Shown in pieces: positions 18,833 to 29,988 of a DNA stretch of 64,000 bases (positions are counted from its first letter, which is position 1; each line of letters starts with the position of its first letter). A model generated the notes under the pieces. The model was given only the letters and a program-made list of their open reading frames with translations. It had not been told where the DNA came from and made no database searches. Origin of the DNA: Schistocerca nitens (Eukaryota; Arthropoda; Insecta; Orthoptera; Acrididae); contig NC_064617.1 of NCBI RefSeq assembly GCF_023898315.1, forward strand, positions 710,355,202 through 710,419,201, in the 5' to 3' direction. The translations under genes were made by a program, and so were the position numbers.

Positions 18833-21800
18833 TTTTTATTTATTTATTCATTGGGGCCATCTAGGACCATATTAAGTCTTGTTGACCTAGCACTGGGCCT
18901 GGCTTTTTTCTGAGCCCAGACTTCCCTCATTTGTGGAGTGAGCCTGCTTGCGCTCTTCTGTCCAAAAGACATCATGTCTTCTTTTCGGTTGCTTGTCTCG
19001 GGTTATTCCATTTTTCACCATCTTCTTTTGGAAAAGAACTCTGTCAAAAGCATCTTCAGCTTTGATATATAGCATCTGGAGGTCTTCTTTGGTGTTTTTA
19101 AACCATGGCATCCTAGGTTTTGGTTTTGAATCAAAAAAGAGAAATATATTTTTGATTAACCTATTTCTGTCCATTCATATGAGGTGACCATATTTGTGCC
19201 TGGCTTTTATGGATTGTGTCTGTAATTTTTTATAATTTTAATGTAGATTTTCTTGTTGGATCTGTTTTGATGGATGCCATTCTTGTACATAGATCCTAGG
19301 ATTTTTCTAATGATTTTGTACTCTTTTTTTTTTTTCCTCCAGTTCTTCAAGAAGCCTTTTATCAGCATTTAGGGATAAGGTTTCAGCTGTATACAAAACT
19401 ACTGACTTCAAAACTGTTTCATAGTGATGTATCTTAGTGTTCTGGGAAAGACATTTCTTGTTGTACATCATGCAGAATGTTTGATAAGCTGTTTCTGGTT
19501 TGCATATCCTTCCCTAAAGCACTTCCTGGTCCAGTCCATTTTTCATGATGATCTCACCCAGGTATTTGAATTTGTCCACCCAGATGATGACCCCATATTT
19601 CGTATGGAGTTTTGGTGGATGTTAGTCATGACTTCCATTTTCTCAAATGATATTTGTACACCAGTTTGTTCAGTGATTTCTTTTAACAGTTCAATTTGAG
19701 CTCTAGTGATGTCTACGTCATTTGAAAGAATGGCAATGTCATCGGCTAAAGCCAAGCAGACTATCTTGATCCCCTTCTAGTTGGTTTCCATTAATCTTTC
19801 ACACCACATTCTAATGATATTTTCAAGGATGCAGTTGAAAAGCATTGGAGACAGGCCATCACCTTGCCTGACCCCTTTCTTGACATCAGAGGAATCCAAG
19901 AGACACCTGAGGGATTTTACTTTGTATCTGTTAGGGTAGCACTAATTAATGCCTGCAATTCAAGCTCAACTCCAAACTAATTTAGGACGTTCAGCAGGAC
20001 CTCCTGGTCTATGGAGTAGTATGCCTTCTTGAAGTCCACAAAGACTGACACACAGTGTTTGGACCTTAGAGTATAATATCTGATTATTGTTTTGAGGTTG
20101 TAGATCTGTTTGGCTGTTGAGCGACTTTTGATGAAGCCCCCTCAGTATTCACTTTTTGATGTGCGACTTGGGCTTCTAAACGCTCCAGAATGGCAAGTGA
20201 GAGAATTTTATATGTTACCAGTAGCAAGGATATTCCTCAGTAGTTGTTAATGTCTTTCATGCTGCCTTTCTTGTGCAAGGGGTGGATCAGGGCCATCTTC
20301 CAATCTTCGGGCAGTGTTTCCTCATTCCAGATTTTTTCTACTTGTTTTTGTAAGGTTTCAGGTGATTCCTTTGGGACATATTTTCACAGTTCTGCTATGA
20401 CTATGTCTTCTTGAGGTGCTTTGTTGTTTTTGAGATGGGCAATGTGGCGCTTGATCTCTGCCAGGTGGTCTGGACTCTGGGCACCTGAGCAGTGGTTCTT
20501 TGGTCTCAACAGGGTTTGGAGTTTCATTACAGTTCAGTAGGTCTCAAAAGTAGTTTACTAGAATCTGACAATTTTCTTCATTTAAAGTCACCAGTGTGCC
20601 ATCCTTTTCCTGAAAGCATAGTGACAGTGTTTTTTAATCGGTCAGTTTGCATTTGAAGGCTCTGTAGCACTCTCTGGTTTCATTATTCCTAAAATTTTGT
20701 TCTATCTTTTCAATGAGTGATTTTTCGTACTTATGTTCCTCAGTTCTGATTGCCCTGGTTCTTTGGGCATGTTGGATCTTGTAGGTTTTCCAGTCAGTTT
20801 CCAATTTAGTTTAGTAGTATTGCTTCCATGCACTGAGCATTTTCTTGAGGACTGACTCACATGTGTTATTCCACCAGGCATGCTTTTTGCTGCTTTTGAT
20901 TTCTGCAACTTCTTTGGCAGCCTCTATAAGGCTGTATGGTGGTATTGAAGTCACAGTCGCTTGGTATTGCCTTTTCTTGAAACTCCACCACCCTTTTTCG
21001 AAGTTTATCATTGTCAAAGTGTATAATTTTTTTTATGGTCTTTCTGGTGTTTGTGGGTATAGGTTTGAATTTAATTATGGGCATCTAATGATCTGAAGCA
21101 ACATTTATGTTTTGCTTTACTTTGACATTCATAATTTCAGGGCTGTCCCTCCTGGAGATCGGGAGGTGGTCTATTTGGAACTCTGATGGTTTGGACGGGA
21201 GATTGTCAAGTGGTCTTCTTTCTTGGTTGATGGCAAAAGTGGGTCGACATTACCTGAAAATTGCGATTTTCATAGATGGGTACAAATCTGTTGCTGTTTT
21301 GGTTGGTTTTCTTATGGGCAGGGTAATTTCCCATGATTTTCTTGTATTGTCATTCTCAGCCGAGTTGAGCACTGCAGTCACCCATAAGGAGTTTCACATG
21401 GTGTTCAGGAATTTTAGATAGTTTTTCACCCAGTAGGTCCCAGAAGTTATCCACTTCTTCTGGGTCAGACCTGTTTTTATCATTTGTAGGGGCATGCACG
21501 TTTACTAGGGTGTAGGTTTTGTTGGCACATTTGACTGTCAGTATGGATAATCTGTCATTCACTGGTTCAAAGTTTGTGACCAATTTAAGGATTGTGGTTC
21601 TCATGCAAACATGGTTCCAAGCATCACAGCTCTGTTGAGGATCCGTTTTTGGGCTCCAGTCTGGAAAAACAGTAACCGTTGGATTCAAAGATCTCTTCAT
21701 CTGGGTACCTTGTTTCTTGTAGGGCAATTACTGATATCTGATTTTTGTGTAGGGCTTTGGTGAGGGTTTTCAGTTTGCCTGTTTGTGTGAGTGAGTTTAT

Positions 21801-22278
21801 CTTGAAAGTTGCTAGAAAGGGTTTTGATTTAGTTCTGAGTTTTTGATTGTGCGGAATACACTGAAATGCTCCAATTCGTCTCATGCATGATGCTGAGTCT
21901 CCCCCAGAATCCAAATGAGGCTCATGCATGGTGGCTTTCATGATGAGGGATTCATCTGAAGACTTACCCCTTGGGTAATTTTCTTGAAATGTTGTGCCAT
22001 CATACTTCTTGACTTGAATTTGTTTTGGGTACGTACGCATCCTGGTTTCAATTAGAGTTGTTAGCCCTAGAGGTTGCCTCAAGATGTTTTCTAGTTTCTG
22101 TGTGGTCATTTCTTCTCAAGGTCTTCTTTGATAAGTCAATATAACAATACAAGGCAGCAGCCATTAGTTTTGGTCCACCCTGGGTATTTTATTTCCCCAG
22201 TACCCACCATATCTGGTGAGCATTTCCGTATCCGCCACCTGGAGAGATGTCCAATGAGAGACTAGCAACTCCACGTGG
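18833..22278 (-). mobile_element. Degraded LINE inserted in virus-like gene A
   Basis: Minus-strand non-LTR retrotransposon of about 3.4 kb. The 5' end is near 22278 and the 3' end near 18833, with an AATA-rich tail. Endonuclease remnants include GKLKTLTKALHKNQISVIAL followed by QETRYPDEE (about 21790-21690) and TYTLVNVHAPTN with LLMGDCSA (about 21515-21360). The RT region is badly decayed; a short stretch near 19755-19700 reads ALADDIAILSNDVD, containing the catalytic ADD box. The C-terminal end (TEERKQAHSTN to EKSQAQC) lies at 18960-18887. It is related to the plus-strand LINE at 26431-29250 but much older. I found no convincing target-site duplication. Confidence 0.8.
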
Positions 22279-22570
22279 GATAATGATTTTAATATAAATA
22301 AAATATCAAGACCTTTAAATATACAACCACATACAGTATTCATAACTAAAAAGGATTATTTCTCTTATACAAAAATATAAAACAATGACAAAATAGGATA
22401 CTATAGATAGATTAATCAAAGCTTTTGATCTTAATTTAAATCTAGTCACTAAGAGTAAAGAAAAAGGATAAATTAGTATTATCAAGAAAGGCTTCAAGGA
22501 TGAATCCATGGAGGCACAGTTTAATATTGGTAAATATAGGAGAGACCTATATTCTCTTGAATATAAACTA
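22279..22570 (+). pseudogene. Virus-like gene A, piece 2 (middle)
   Basis: AT-rich stretch between the LINE and the next transposon. Readable parts include RPLNIQPHTVFIT near 22313-22350 and IIKKGFKDESMEAQFNIGKY near 22475-22535, with stops between them. The last codons (YSLEY) run into the Tc1-like insertion at 22571 and continue at 24082. This is the central part of a BRO/MSV199-type protein. Confidence 0.65.
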
Positions 22571-24079
22571 CAGGGATAGGCAAAATAATGTGAACACCTG
22601 TACTTACTTGGGAATGGTTTATTGATAAGGCGTTGGACCCCCATTTGCCAGTGCCTGCAGCTTGTGGTCTAGTGGCTAGCGTTGCTGCCTCTGGATTGCA
22701 GGGTCTTGGGTTTGATTGCCGGTCGGGTTGGGGATTTTCTCCACCCACAAACTGGGTGTTTGTGTTATCCTCATAATTTCATCATCATCAGTCATGACAG
22801 TGGCTAGATTAAGTTGTGTAAAAATTGGACTGTGTAAAAAAGTTGGGACTTTGTACGGGTGCTGATGAGCGTGCAGTTGAACGCCCGACGAACCAAACAT
22901 CAACATCATCAACATTCTTCTTGGAGTAGTGGCATATAATGACTGTATAGCATACAGTGGAATGTTATGCCACTCTTCGATCAGAGCTTCTTCTAACTCT
23001 TGTAGTGATGAGGGAGGTGGAAATCAGCTCCGGAGTCTGCTCTCTAATACGGCCCACAAGGGTTCAATAATGTTCAAGTCCAGGAACTGTGATGGCCAGA
23101 AAAAATGCTGCACTTCAGTTGCATGCTCCTTGTACCACAATTGTACTTGTCCTGGCTACATGAATCGGTGCATTATCGTCTTGAAATATGGCATCATTGT
23201 TGGGAAACAACTTTGAATCATTGGGTGCATGTAATCACCTTAAATGTTCACATAATCATTGGCTGTAACATGGCCTTTGAGAGTAATAATGGGACCAGCA
23301 GACTACCATGATATGACTGCCCACACAGTCACATTTACACCTCAATGGTTAACTGCTGGAATCAAGCAATCAGGATTGTAGGCTTCTTTTGGTGTTCACA
23401 GGGCACAAACCAAGCCCAGTGTTGGAAATAATGAAAATGTTGACTCGTCAGACCATATGACGTGTTTCTACTGATCAGCTGTCCAGGATTTATGCCCCTG
23501 ACATCATGTCATATGTTTCTTTGCATTGGTTGTCATCACTAATGGTTTCAGGATAGCAGCTCGTCCATGAATATTCATTTTATGGTGTTCTCAGTGGATG
23601 GGTTGATAGATACAGGATCTCAAAGATGGCTTTTGAAGTCACTTTAGCCGCTGTAGTTCTGTGTTGTTTTGACACAATTTGCGTTAGTGTATGATGATCT
23701 CTGTCATTTAGTTTTGATTTGCACCCACTATTACGTTTACATGATGATGTCTTTCCATGTTTTGTGTAAGCTGTCATGACTATTGAAACAGTTACTCTTG
23801 AAACATTCAATAAGTTGTCTGTCTTGGTTACTGATGCTCCAGCTAATCAGATTCCCACAATCTGCCCTCTTTGGTACTCTGTAAGGTCTTTCATTGCATG
23901 TCAACCTCACCTCTGAATGCAAATACAAAGTGTGCACTACTCGTAAACAACCTGCACTGAAGCCTAGTCCATACTGAACACACACAGTCCAGTGAGACAC
24001 GTGCCTTACCTGCATTGTTGACCGTCAAACACAACCATTCCATTACTACCTCTGTTCACATTATTTTGCCTATCCCCTG
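22571..24079 (-). mobile_element. Tc1-like DNA transposon relic with SINE inside
   Basis: Bounded by inverted repeats CAGGGATAGGCAAAATAATG (22571) and the reverse CATTATTTTGCCTATCCCCTG (ending 24079), with TA on both sides. The transposase on the minus strand is broken. An N-terminal helix-turn-helix stretch (MNVSRVTVSIVMTAYTKHGK) lies at 23810-23750, and a catalytic Asp block (QDDNAPIHVA) near 23200-23165. A SINE at about 22657-22912 interrupts the C-terminal part. Confidence 0.85.
22657..22912 (+). mobile_element. tRNA-derived SINE
   Basis: It contains a tRNA-like head with A-box-like (TGGTCTAGTGGCTAGCG) and B-box-like (GGGTTTGATTGCC) promoter elements near 22669-22725. It ends in a CATCAACATCATCAA simple-repeat tail. 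It sits within the Tc1-like element, whose sequence resumes afterwards. Borders are approximate; I could not define the duplication. Confidence 0.7.
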
Positions 24080-24177
24080 TAGCTATAGAATGTGATGAAT
24101 ATAATCATAGTGATAGAGATCTTATCAAAGAAAGGGAAAGAGAGAGATTTATTAATAATCAGTAATCACATGAATTA
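24080..24177 (+). pseudogene. Virus-like gene A, piece 3
   Basis: Directly after the Tc1-like element, the frame resumes with AIECDEYNHSDRDL followed by a charged stretch and FINNQ. The IECDE-type motif followed by HSDRD is characteristic of the C-terminal domain of BRO/MSV199-type viral proteins, and its spacing resembles a PD-(D/E)xK nuclease core (inference). A repeat insertion cuts it at about 24177. Confidence 0.75.
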
Positions 24178-24559
24178 AACAATGGAAAATGCAGGATGGA
24201 ATGTAACAATATTATGAGAAGGAAAGCTGCTACTCACCATATAGCATAGATGCTGAGTCACAGATAGGCACAACAAAACAAAAAGACTCTCACAATTACA
24301 GCTTTTGCCCGTTAAGGCCTTAGGGCCTTCAACAACAATAGACAGACATACGTGCGCACGCACACACACACGCGACTGCAGTCTCGGGCAACTGAAACCA
24401 CACTGTGAGCAGCAGCACCAGTGCACAATGGAACTGGTGACTGGTTGGGGGTAAGGAAGAGGCTGGACCGGGGAAGGGGAGGGATAATATGGGAGGGGTG
24501 GCAGACAGTGAAGTGCTGTAGGTTAGACTGAGGGCAGGGGAGAGGTGGGGAGGGGTCCC
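24178..24559. repeat. Dispersed repeat inserted in gene A, with probable TSD
   Basis: GC-richer insertion of about 380 bp containing a CA/CG dinucleotide tract (24355-24372) and a purine-rich right half. It is flanked by CACATGAATT (24168-24177) and CACATGACTT (24560-24569), a 10-base duplication with one mismatch. No coding capacity is visible. I believe this repeat type is abundant in orthopteran genomes but that is recollection only. Confidence 0.7.
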
Positions 24560-24730
24560 CACATGACTTCATTACATTTAATCCTAATGCAAAGGATTTT
24601 AATATTTATGATGATAATGAAATGTATAAAAAGATTAAGATCAAGATTGGAGTTACTGAAAGAAAATGAAAAAGAATCAATATTTATCAAAGAATGAAAA
24701 ATGTTTCTAATGAAAAAAATTATTCTATTC
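24560..24730 (+). pseudogene. Virus-like gene A, piece 4 (C-terminus)
   Basis: The frame resumes with FITFNPNAKDFNIYD and a lysine-rich end, matching the FIRFNPD-like close of BRO/MSV199-type proteins. Together with pieces 1-3 it gives the domain order of one gene, broken by three insertions. Followed within a few bases by a second Bro-N relic. Confidence 0.7.
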
Positions 24731-24734
24731 AATG

Positions 24735-25260
24735 AGGTCAATCACACACAACCTGCATCAACAACAAGCTTATGTATAATAATTAGTAAATGTTTATGAT
24801 TATTGATGAAAAAAGTAATCCATAGTTTTATGCAAATCAAGCTGCTGATCTTTCAGGGTATGATCATCCTAGGAATGCAATTAATGATCATGTTAAATAA
24901 TCATGTTGTAAAAGTTGTAAAAATTTTCACAGTCCCAAAATGGAACTAATGAAATAAATACAAAATTTATCAAAGAGCCTCATCTATATTCTTTAGTTAT
25001 GAGATCCAAAATGGCTTTCACAGAAAATTTCCAAGATTGGATTTAAGTAGTAGTTTTGTCATCCTGTAGAAATCATGGAGAATATAAAATTAAAGAAATG
25101 TATCAAGATCAAATAGCTAATTCAAAAATTTAAATAAAATTTGAGAAAATCACATACAAAACTTACATGGAACAATTGATAATGCTTTAGAAATAGTACA
25201 AGAAAGAACCAGATAAAACTGTGCACTTTAACACAATGAACAAAGTATGTTACCAACAAC
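24735..25260 (+). pseudogene. Second Bro-N relic (virus-like gene B)
   Basis: Paralog of piece 1. Both share the run around CAACAACAAGCTTA...TGAT(A/T)ATTGATGAAAA at nucleotide level. The frame reads FMIIDEKSNPWFYANQAADL then YDHPRNAINDH, the Bro-N DNA-binding pattern. After a stop it reads EPHLYSLVMRSKMAFTENFQ, equivalent to the second half of Bro-N. Further decayed AT-rich sequence (near 25155-25215, TIDNALEIVQERTR) follows. Multiple stops make it a pseudogene. Tandem BRO paralogs are typical of large insect DNA viruses. Confidence 0.75.
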
Positions 25261-25925
25261 AAAGCAGTACAGTAATTCACAGCCTCTTGGTCACTCCAGT
25301 GTATATTACTTTGTGCTCAAGCATTGAGTGGCTGCAGTGGGCAGAGCAACTAAAAAACAATTAGTGTGCATAAAAGTTTAAAAGCTCTACTTTCACAAGA
25401 TTAGAGCTACACACTGTCAGAATTATGGCCAATATTTTTGCAGGGGATCTATTGCTGTGGCAGATATCTTGCGGCTGTTATCTTTTTTTTTTTTACTCCT
25501 TAAAACATGTGGTCAAGTTGGTGATGTTTCCTTGTAAGATGGAACAGTAGTGGTCTTCACTCTCTGGCAGCCATCAAACCCAGCCAATCGCCACTTTACT
25601 CTTCTCTTCAAGTTATTGGAAACTACAGTTTCCTGAATCCTTCTTACAATTTTTCTAGTACTCTAGTGACCATGATTTTCATGTAGGCAATGAAGTAATG
25701 TAGCCTTATGTCGCTCATGGAAACACAATTTTGATCTCTGTTTATCTAAAGACTTTCTCGTGAGTAGTAAACCTTGGTATATTGTGTGTTCCTGTTTACC
25801 CTTGACCTAATGATCTGAATTTTAATATTGTTTCACCACTCTCAAATTTTGATTTTTGTTTTGTTCCCTCCTCATGTTTCTACAAATATGCCTAATAGTT
25901 TTTTCATCCTTCAGTCACTTCAAAT
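25261..25925. other. Intergenic, no feature recognised
   Basis: Moderately AT-rich sequence with a T tract near 25482-25494. I see no gene, and no repeat that recurs in this window. Confidence 0.6.
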
Positions 25926-26035
25926 AAAACATGGTAGAGCACTTTCCCGCGAAAGCCAAAAGTCCCGTTTGAGTCTCAGTCCGGCAAACAGTTTTAATCT
26001 GCCAGGAAGTTTCATATCAGCCCACACTTGTGACG
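25926..26035 (+). repeat. Fragment of the tRNA-related repeat
   Basis: GGTAGAGCACTTTCCCGCGA through TTTTAATCTGCCAGGAAGTT and the following ATATCAGC matches the tRNA-like part of the tandem repeat at 29989-30580. It lacks the rest of the unit. Confidence 0.8.
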
Positions 26036-26418
26036 AAGCAAGCTGGGATAATTTTAGTTTCCCTCTTGTTTTGTCATCTGCCTCCTTAAAGTTTGTTTTG
26101 TTACTTTTAACTGATTACTATTAGCATACGTGGGTATAATCTGCATTTTCAGATCAGAGAAGGATTGGCCCTCAGTTTTAAAGTAAATAATACTAGATCT
26201 AATTTTGTGCTTCGTTTTATGTAAGTATTTGATTTTCTAATTTATTTTGGTTATTCCTAGTTAGTAACTTTCACCGTAGGGCGAAATCAGTAATTGTTTT
26301 GTAGCTTCAATTCTATTGTTGACATGTAAACAAGTATACATTCTGTACTAATTATAAACGTTTGGAAGATGAAACAATAGCAATCTTAAAGTATTTATTT
26401 GGCTCTATTCGAAAATAT
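26036..26418. other. Intergenic, no feature recognised
   Basis: AT-rich sequence leading to the target site of the LINE at 26431. No gene or repeat recognised. Confidence 0.6.
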
Positions 26419-26430
26419 GATAGCAAAACC

Positions 26431-29209
26431 TGGAAAACCTGGAAAACGAGCCATGGCAAATTGTCCACAATTTGGAACTGGATTTATAGTAGATACATCA
26501 ATACTTGATTCAGTCACAACTTTCAAATCTTACTCGGGTCGGCTCTCCACGATGACAATAAAATCAGCTAATAAGATATACACCCTAATCAACGGACATG
26601 CACCAACTAACATCACTAACAAAAACAAAATAGAAGAAGTAGAAGAATTCTGGAACCAATTAGATAATATTCTCCAAAAAATCCCAAATAACCATGTCAA
26701 AATCCTTATGGGCGATTTCAATGCACATATTGGTAAAGAAAATAAATATCGATATTGGGTAGGTAAATGGTCAGGGCATACACAGACCCACCGGAATGGC
26801 ATGCGACTCATTGAAATCTGCAAAAACCATGACCTATTTTTCAAATCAACATTTTTCAAGAAAAGAGCCTCGAAAACGAAAACTTGGATCTCACCTAATC
26901 CATTACTAGGTGAATATCAGTTGGATCATGTAATGATCTCCCGCGTAAATACAGTAGAAATCATGAAACTTAAAGTCCTTAATGGAGTAGACCTAGATTC
27001 CAACCATTACCCAACAAAATACTCCCTAGATGTCATTCCATAAAAAAGAAAATTCACTAAGAAATCTCCACACCGTAAATATGATGTACACAAGATAAAT
27101 GGCAATGAACAATTTACAAAAGAAACACAAAATTTAAAACCACAAAATTGGCAACAACTGCAAGCAGGACTTTTAAATGCAGCTGAAACTGTAGCACCGC
27201 AAACAAGAACACGTAAACACCCATGGTGGACAGATCAGTGTGACCAACTGATAAATCTCAGACAACAGGCGTGGAAAAATTGGTTGTGCAACAAAAATCA
27301 AAAGACCTTGGAAGATCTCAAAGATACCAGGAAAACAGTCACAAAAGCAATACGAACAGTCCGTAAACAACACGAAGACAAAAAATTGCAAGACATAAAA
27401 AATGATTTCAAGAAAAACAATTCCCGAAATTTCTACAGTGTATTCAAACAAAAATTAACAAAGTACTCTCCTCCATCACTCCAGTTCAAAAATGACCATG
27501 GGGAAATTGCTCATACCAACACCGAAAACTTTGAAATTCTTGCAAAATACTTTTCTAAATTACTGAATTGTGAAAAGCCTACAGAAAAATTTGAGTTCCA
27601 TCGTACACAACAAAACCCAGACTCAAAGCCACCAAGTTTACAAGAGATTAAAGAGATAATTCAGTCACTGAAAAATAACAAAACATCAGGAGAAGACCAA
27701 ATCATCGCAGAATTATGGAAAAATGCAGGAGAAAATCTTATTGCAAAACTCAAAGAAATTATACATGAAATCTGGAAAACTGAAAAAATCCCCACAGATT
27801 GGAAGACTGCAATCATACATCCTCTGTACAAAAAAGGAAGTAGAACAGACCCCAACAACTATCGTGGAATATCTTTATTGTCAATAACATACAAAATTCT
27901 GTCTAAAGCCCTACTAAACCGCGCAGAACCTCAGCTGGATTCAAAACTAGGCGAATACCAAGGTGGGTTCAGAAAAGGTTGATCATGCATAGAACAAATC
28001 CTTAACTTGAAAAACTCAATGAAATATTTACATAGTACTTCAAACAAAAGTTATGTCATCGCGTTTGTCGACTTTAAAAAAGCATATGACAGTACAGACC
28101 AAGAATCCCTTTTTGAAGTATTAGCAGAATTTGGACTAGATCAAAAGACAACAAACATCATAAAAGAAACACTCACAGAGACCAAATCCAAAGTAAAATT
28201 TATGGGAGAATTGACCACAGGAGTACGACAAGGGGATGTACTGTCCCCAGTGCTCTTCAATTGTGCTCTTGAAAAAGTTGTTAGAGAATGGAAAAAAGCA
28301 GGTGCACCAGCACACAGACTGGGACCAAGACATAAGGGCATAGAATTAGACTGTTTAGCATTTGCTGATGACATGGCACTGATCGCACAAGACATTACCG
28401 ATGCACAGAAACAGCTAGAATTATTACAAGAACAGGCAGCTAAAATAGGATTACAAATTTCATTTGAAAAAACAAAATTTATGACTTACATCAAAGATGA
28501 ACCTTCTGATCTCAAAATTGGTAATAACTACATCTCTCGAGTAAAAGAATTTAAATATTTAGGTGAATGGATTGCAGAAAATTGGAATGAAAAGAAATCT
28601 GTCAGATCAAGAGTCCAGAAAATGGAGACGGCGTTTCAGTTAACAAAAAACATTTACAACAAAAAAAGTCTCTCGTGGAACTGCAAAATACGACACTATA
28701 CAACAGTAATTAGACCCGAAGCTCTCTACGCATCTGAGACACTAAACCTTCAACACAGAACACTAAAAGAGGAATTAGAAGTGAAAGAACGTAAGATAAT
28801 GAGGAAAATCCTAGGACCAAGAACTAAAGATGGGGTACATTATCCAAAACCCAATGCAGAAATATATAAAAATATCTCCAAAATAACAGACACAATGCGC
28901 ATGAGAAGAATCCAATTCATGGGGCACTTAGTAAGAATGGACTCAAAAAGGTTAACGCACAAAATCCATACATTTTTAAAGAACAAAACTACAAGACCGA
29001 ACTGGTACAACCAGATGGAAAAAGACCTGAGAGAATTAGGGTCTCCAAATCTACATGATAAAAATGAAATCAGAAAAATCACAAACACACGGAGTTTTGA
29101 GGAAGAAAAGAGAAAAACTAACCGACATACATGGTCTACGCAACGAAAGCTAGCCCATTCGTTGTTTATGAAAGAATACTGGGCGAAAAGGAAGGCCAAC
29201 AAATGTTGA
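26431..29209 (+). pseudogene. LINE endonuclease / reverse transcriptase, two stops
   Basis: A single frame of about 925 codons with just two nonsense codons: TAA at 27041-27043 after the endonuclease, and TGA near 27980 in RKG-stop-SCIEQ. Both lie in one frame, so no indels separate the parts. The endonuclease part has IYTLINGHAPTN, ILMGDFNAHIG, QLDHVMIS and a C-terminal SNHYP in place of SDH. The RT part has TDWKTAIIHPLYKKGSRTDP, NYRGISLLS, AFVDFKKAYDS, GVRQGDVLSPVLFN and the catalytic LAFADDMALIA. The C-terminal region after about 28750 contains ERKIMRKILGP and RRIQFMGHLVRM, typical of RTE/CR1-like LINEs. The enzyme would nick and copy the element into DNA by target-primed reverse transcription. 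Confidence 0.92.
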
Positions 29210-29250
29210 TTATGCGTGGTCCTAAGTGATCCATCTGTGAAGAAGAAGAA
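26431..29250 (+). mobile_element. 5'-truncated LINE with perfect 12-bp TSD
   Basis: Flanked by identical GATAGCAAAACC copies at 26419-26430 and 29251-29262, so both borders are exact. The 5' end lies within the endonuclease domain, as expected for incomplete reverse transcription. The 3' end is a GAAGAAGAAGAA tail (29238-29250). Same broad family as the older minus-strand LINE at 18833-22278. Confidence 0.95.
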
Positions 29251-29262
29251 GATAGCAAAACC

Positions 29263-29985
29263 AGCCCTTCATTAATTCCACAGTAATTAAGTCTTGTCAA
29301 AAGTATTGGTTTCATAACTATATTTGTTCATTTCATGATTTAAATAAATAATTTGGCCTAAACCTTGTAGTGGAAGAAACTGTTAAAAAGACACAATTTT
29401 TCAGTGTAATTGAGTGAGTTATATTTTAATTGTAATTTCTGTGAATTTAACTTCAAATAATGTGTAGTTTCGGTACCTATTATTGTGAAGATGTATAAGG
29501 GCCCTGTTTTTTTCTCATGAGACAGTCAGTCCATGGCCAAGTTTCAGATGAGTAACCTGTGCTGGTTAGAACAACAAAAATGCTTCAAATTAACTGTGAA
29601 CTAAGTGTAAAACAATTAGGCTGTGTGTAAAAATAGCGACAGTGTCTGCTCCATATATACCTGATTATTCTTCAAGAAATGTGAACTTTGTGGTTAGGTT
29701 TTACTGCTCGTACATGTTCAACAGTAAACTATTGTAGCAGTATGTGGAGTTTTGCCTGCAAACTATTAATGAGGCTTATCACAACAGGGAACTGGCCATA
29801 TAACTGTGTATTATCAAGGGGTTGTGAACAGTGAAATTAAAGTACTGAAAAATGTAACTGTGCTACGTGGTTTACAGTAGTCTGTGTTGGAATCTACAAC
29901 CCATTTTTCAGCCAGTGTAGCAATGCAGTATGATGACACCGAGGACAATCAACAACAAATGAAATAAATAAAGCAGGAGGGACCG
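29263..29985. other. Intergenic, no feature recognised
   Basis: AT-rich sequence with no open reading frame of note, no recognised repeat and no RNA gene. Confidence 0.6.
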
Positions 29986-29988
29986 CCA

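Noticed and set aside
1886-25260. A Polinton/Maverick as the source of the AT-rich islands
   Set aside because: No protein-primed DNA polymerase, retroviral-type integrase, packaging ATPase or capsid motif is visible, and Bro-N plus MMP are not its usual cargo. Not fully excluded, because the islands are incomplete.
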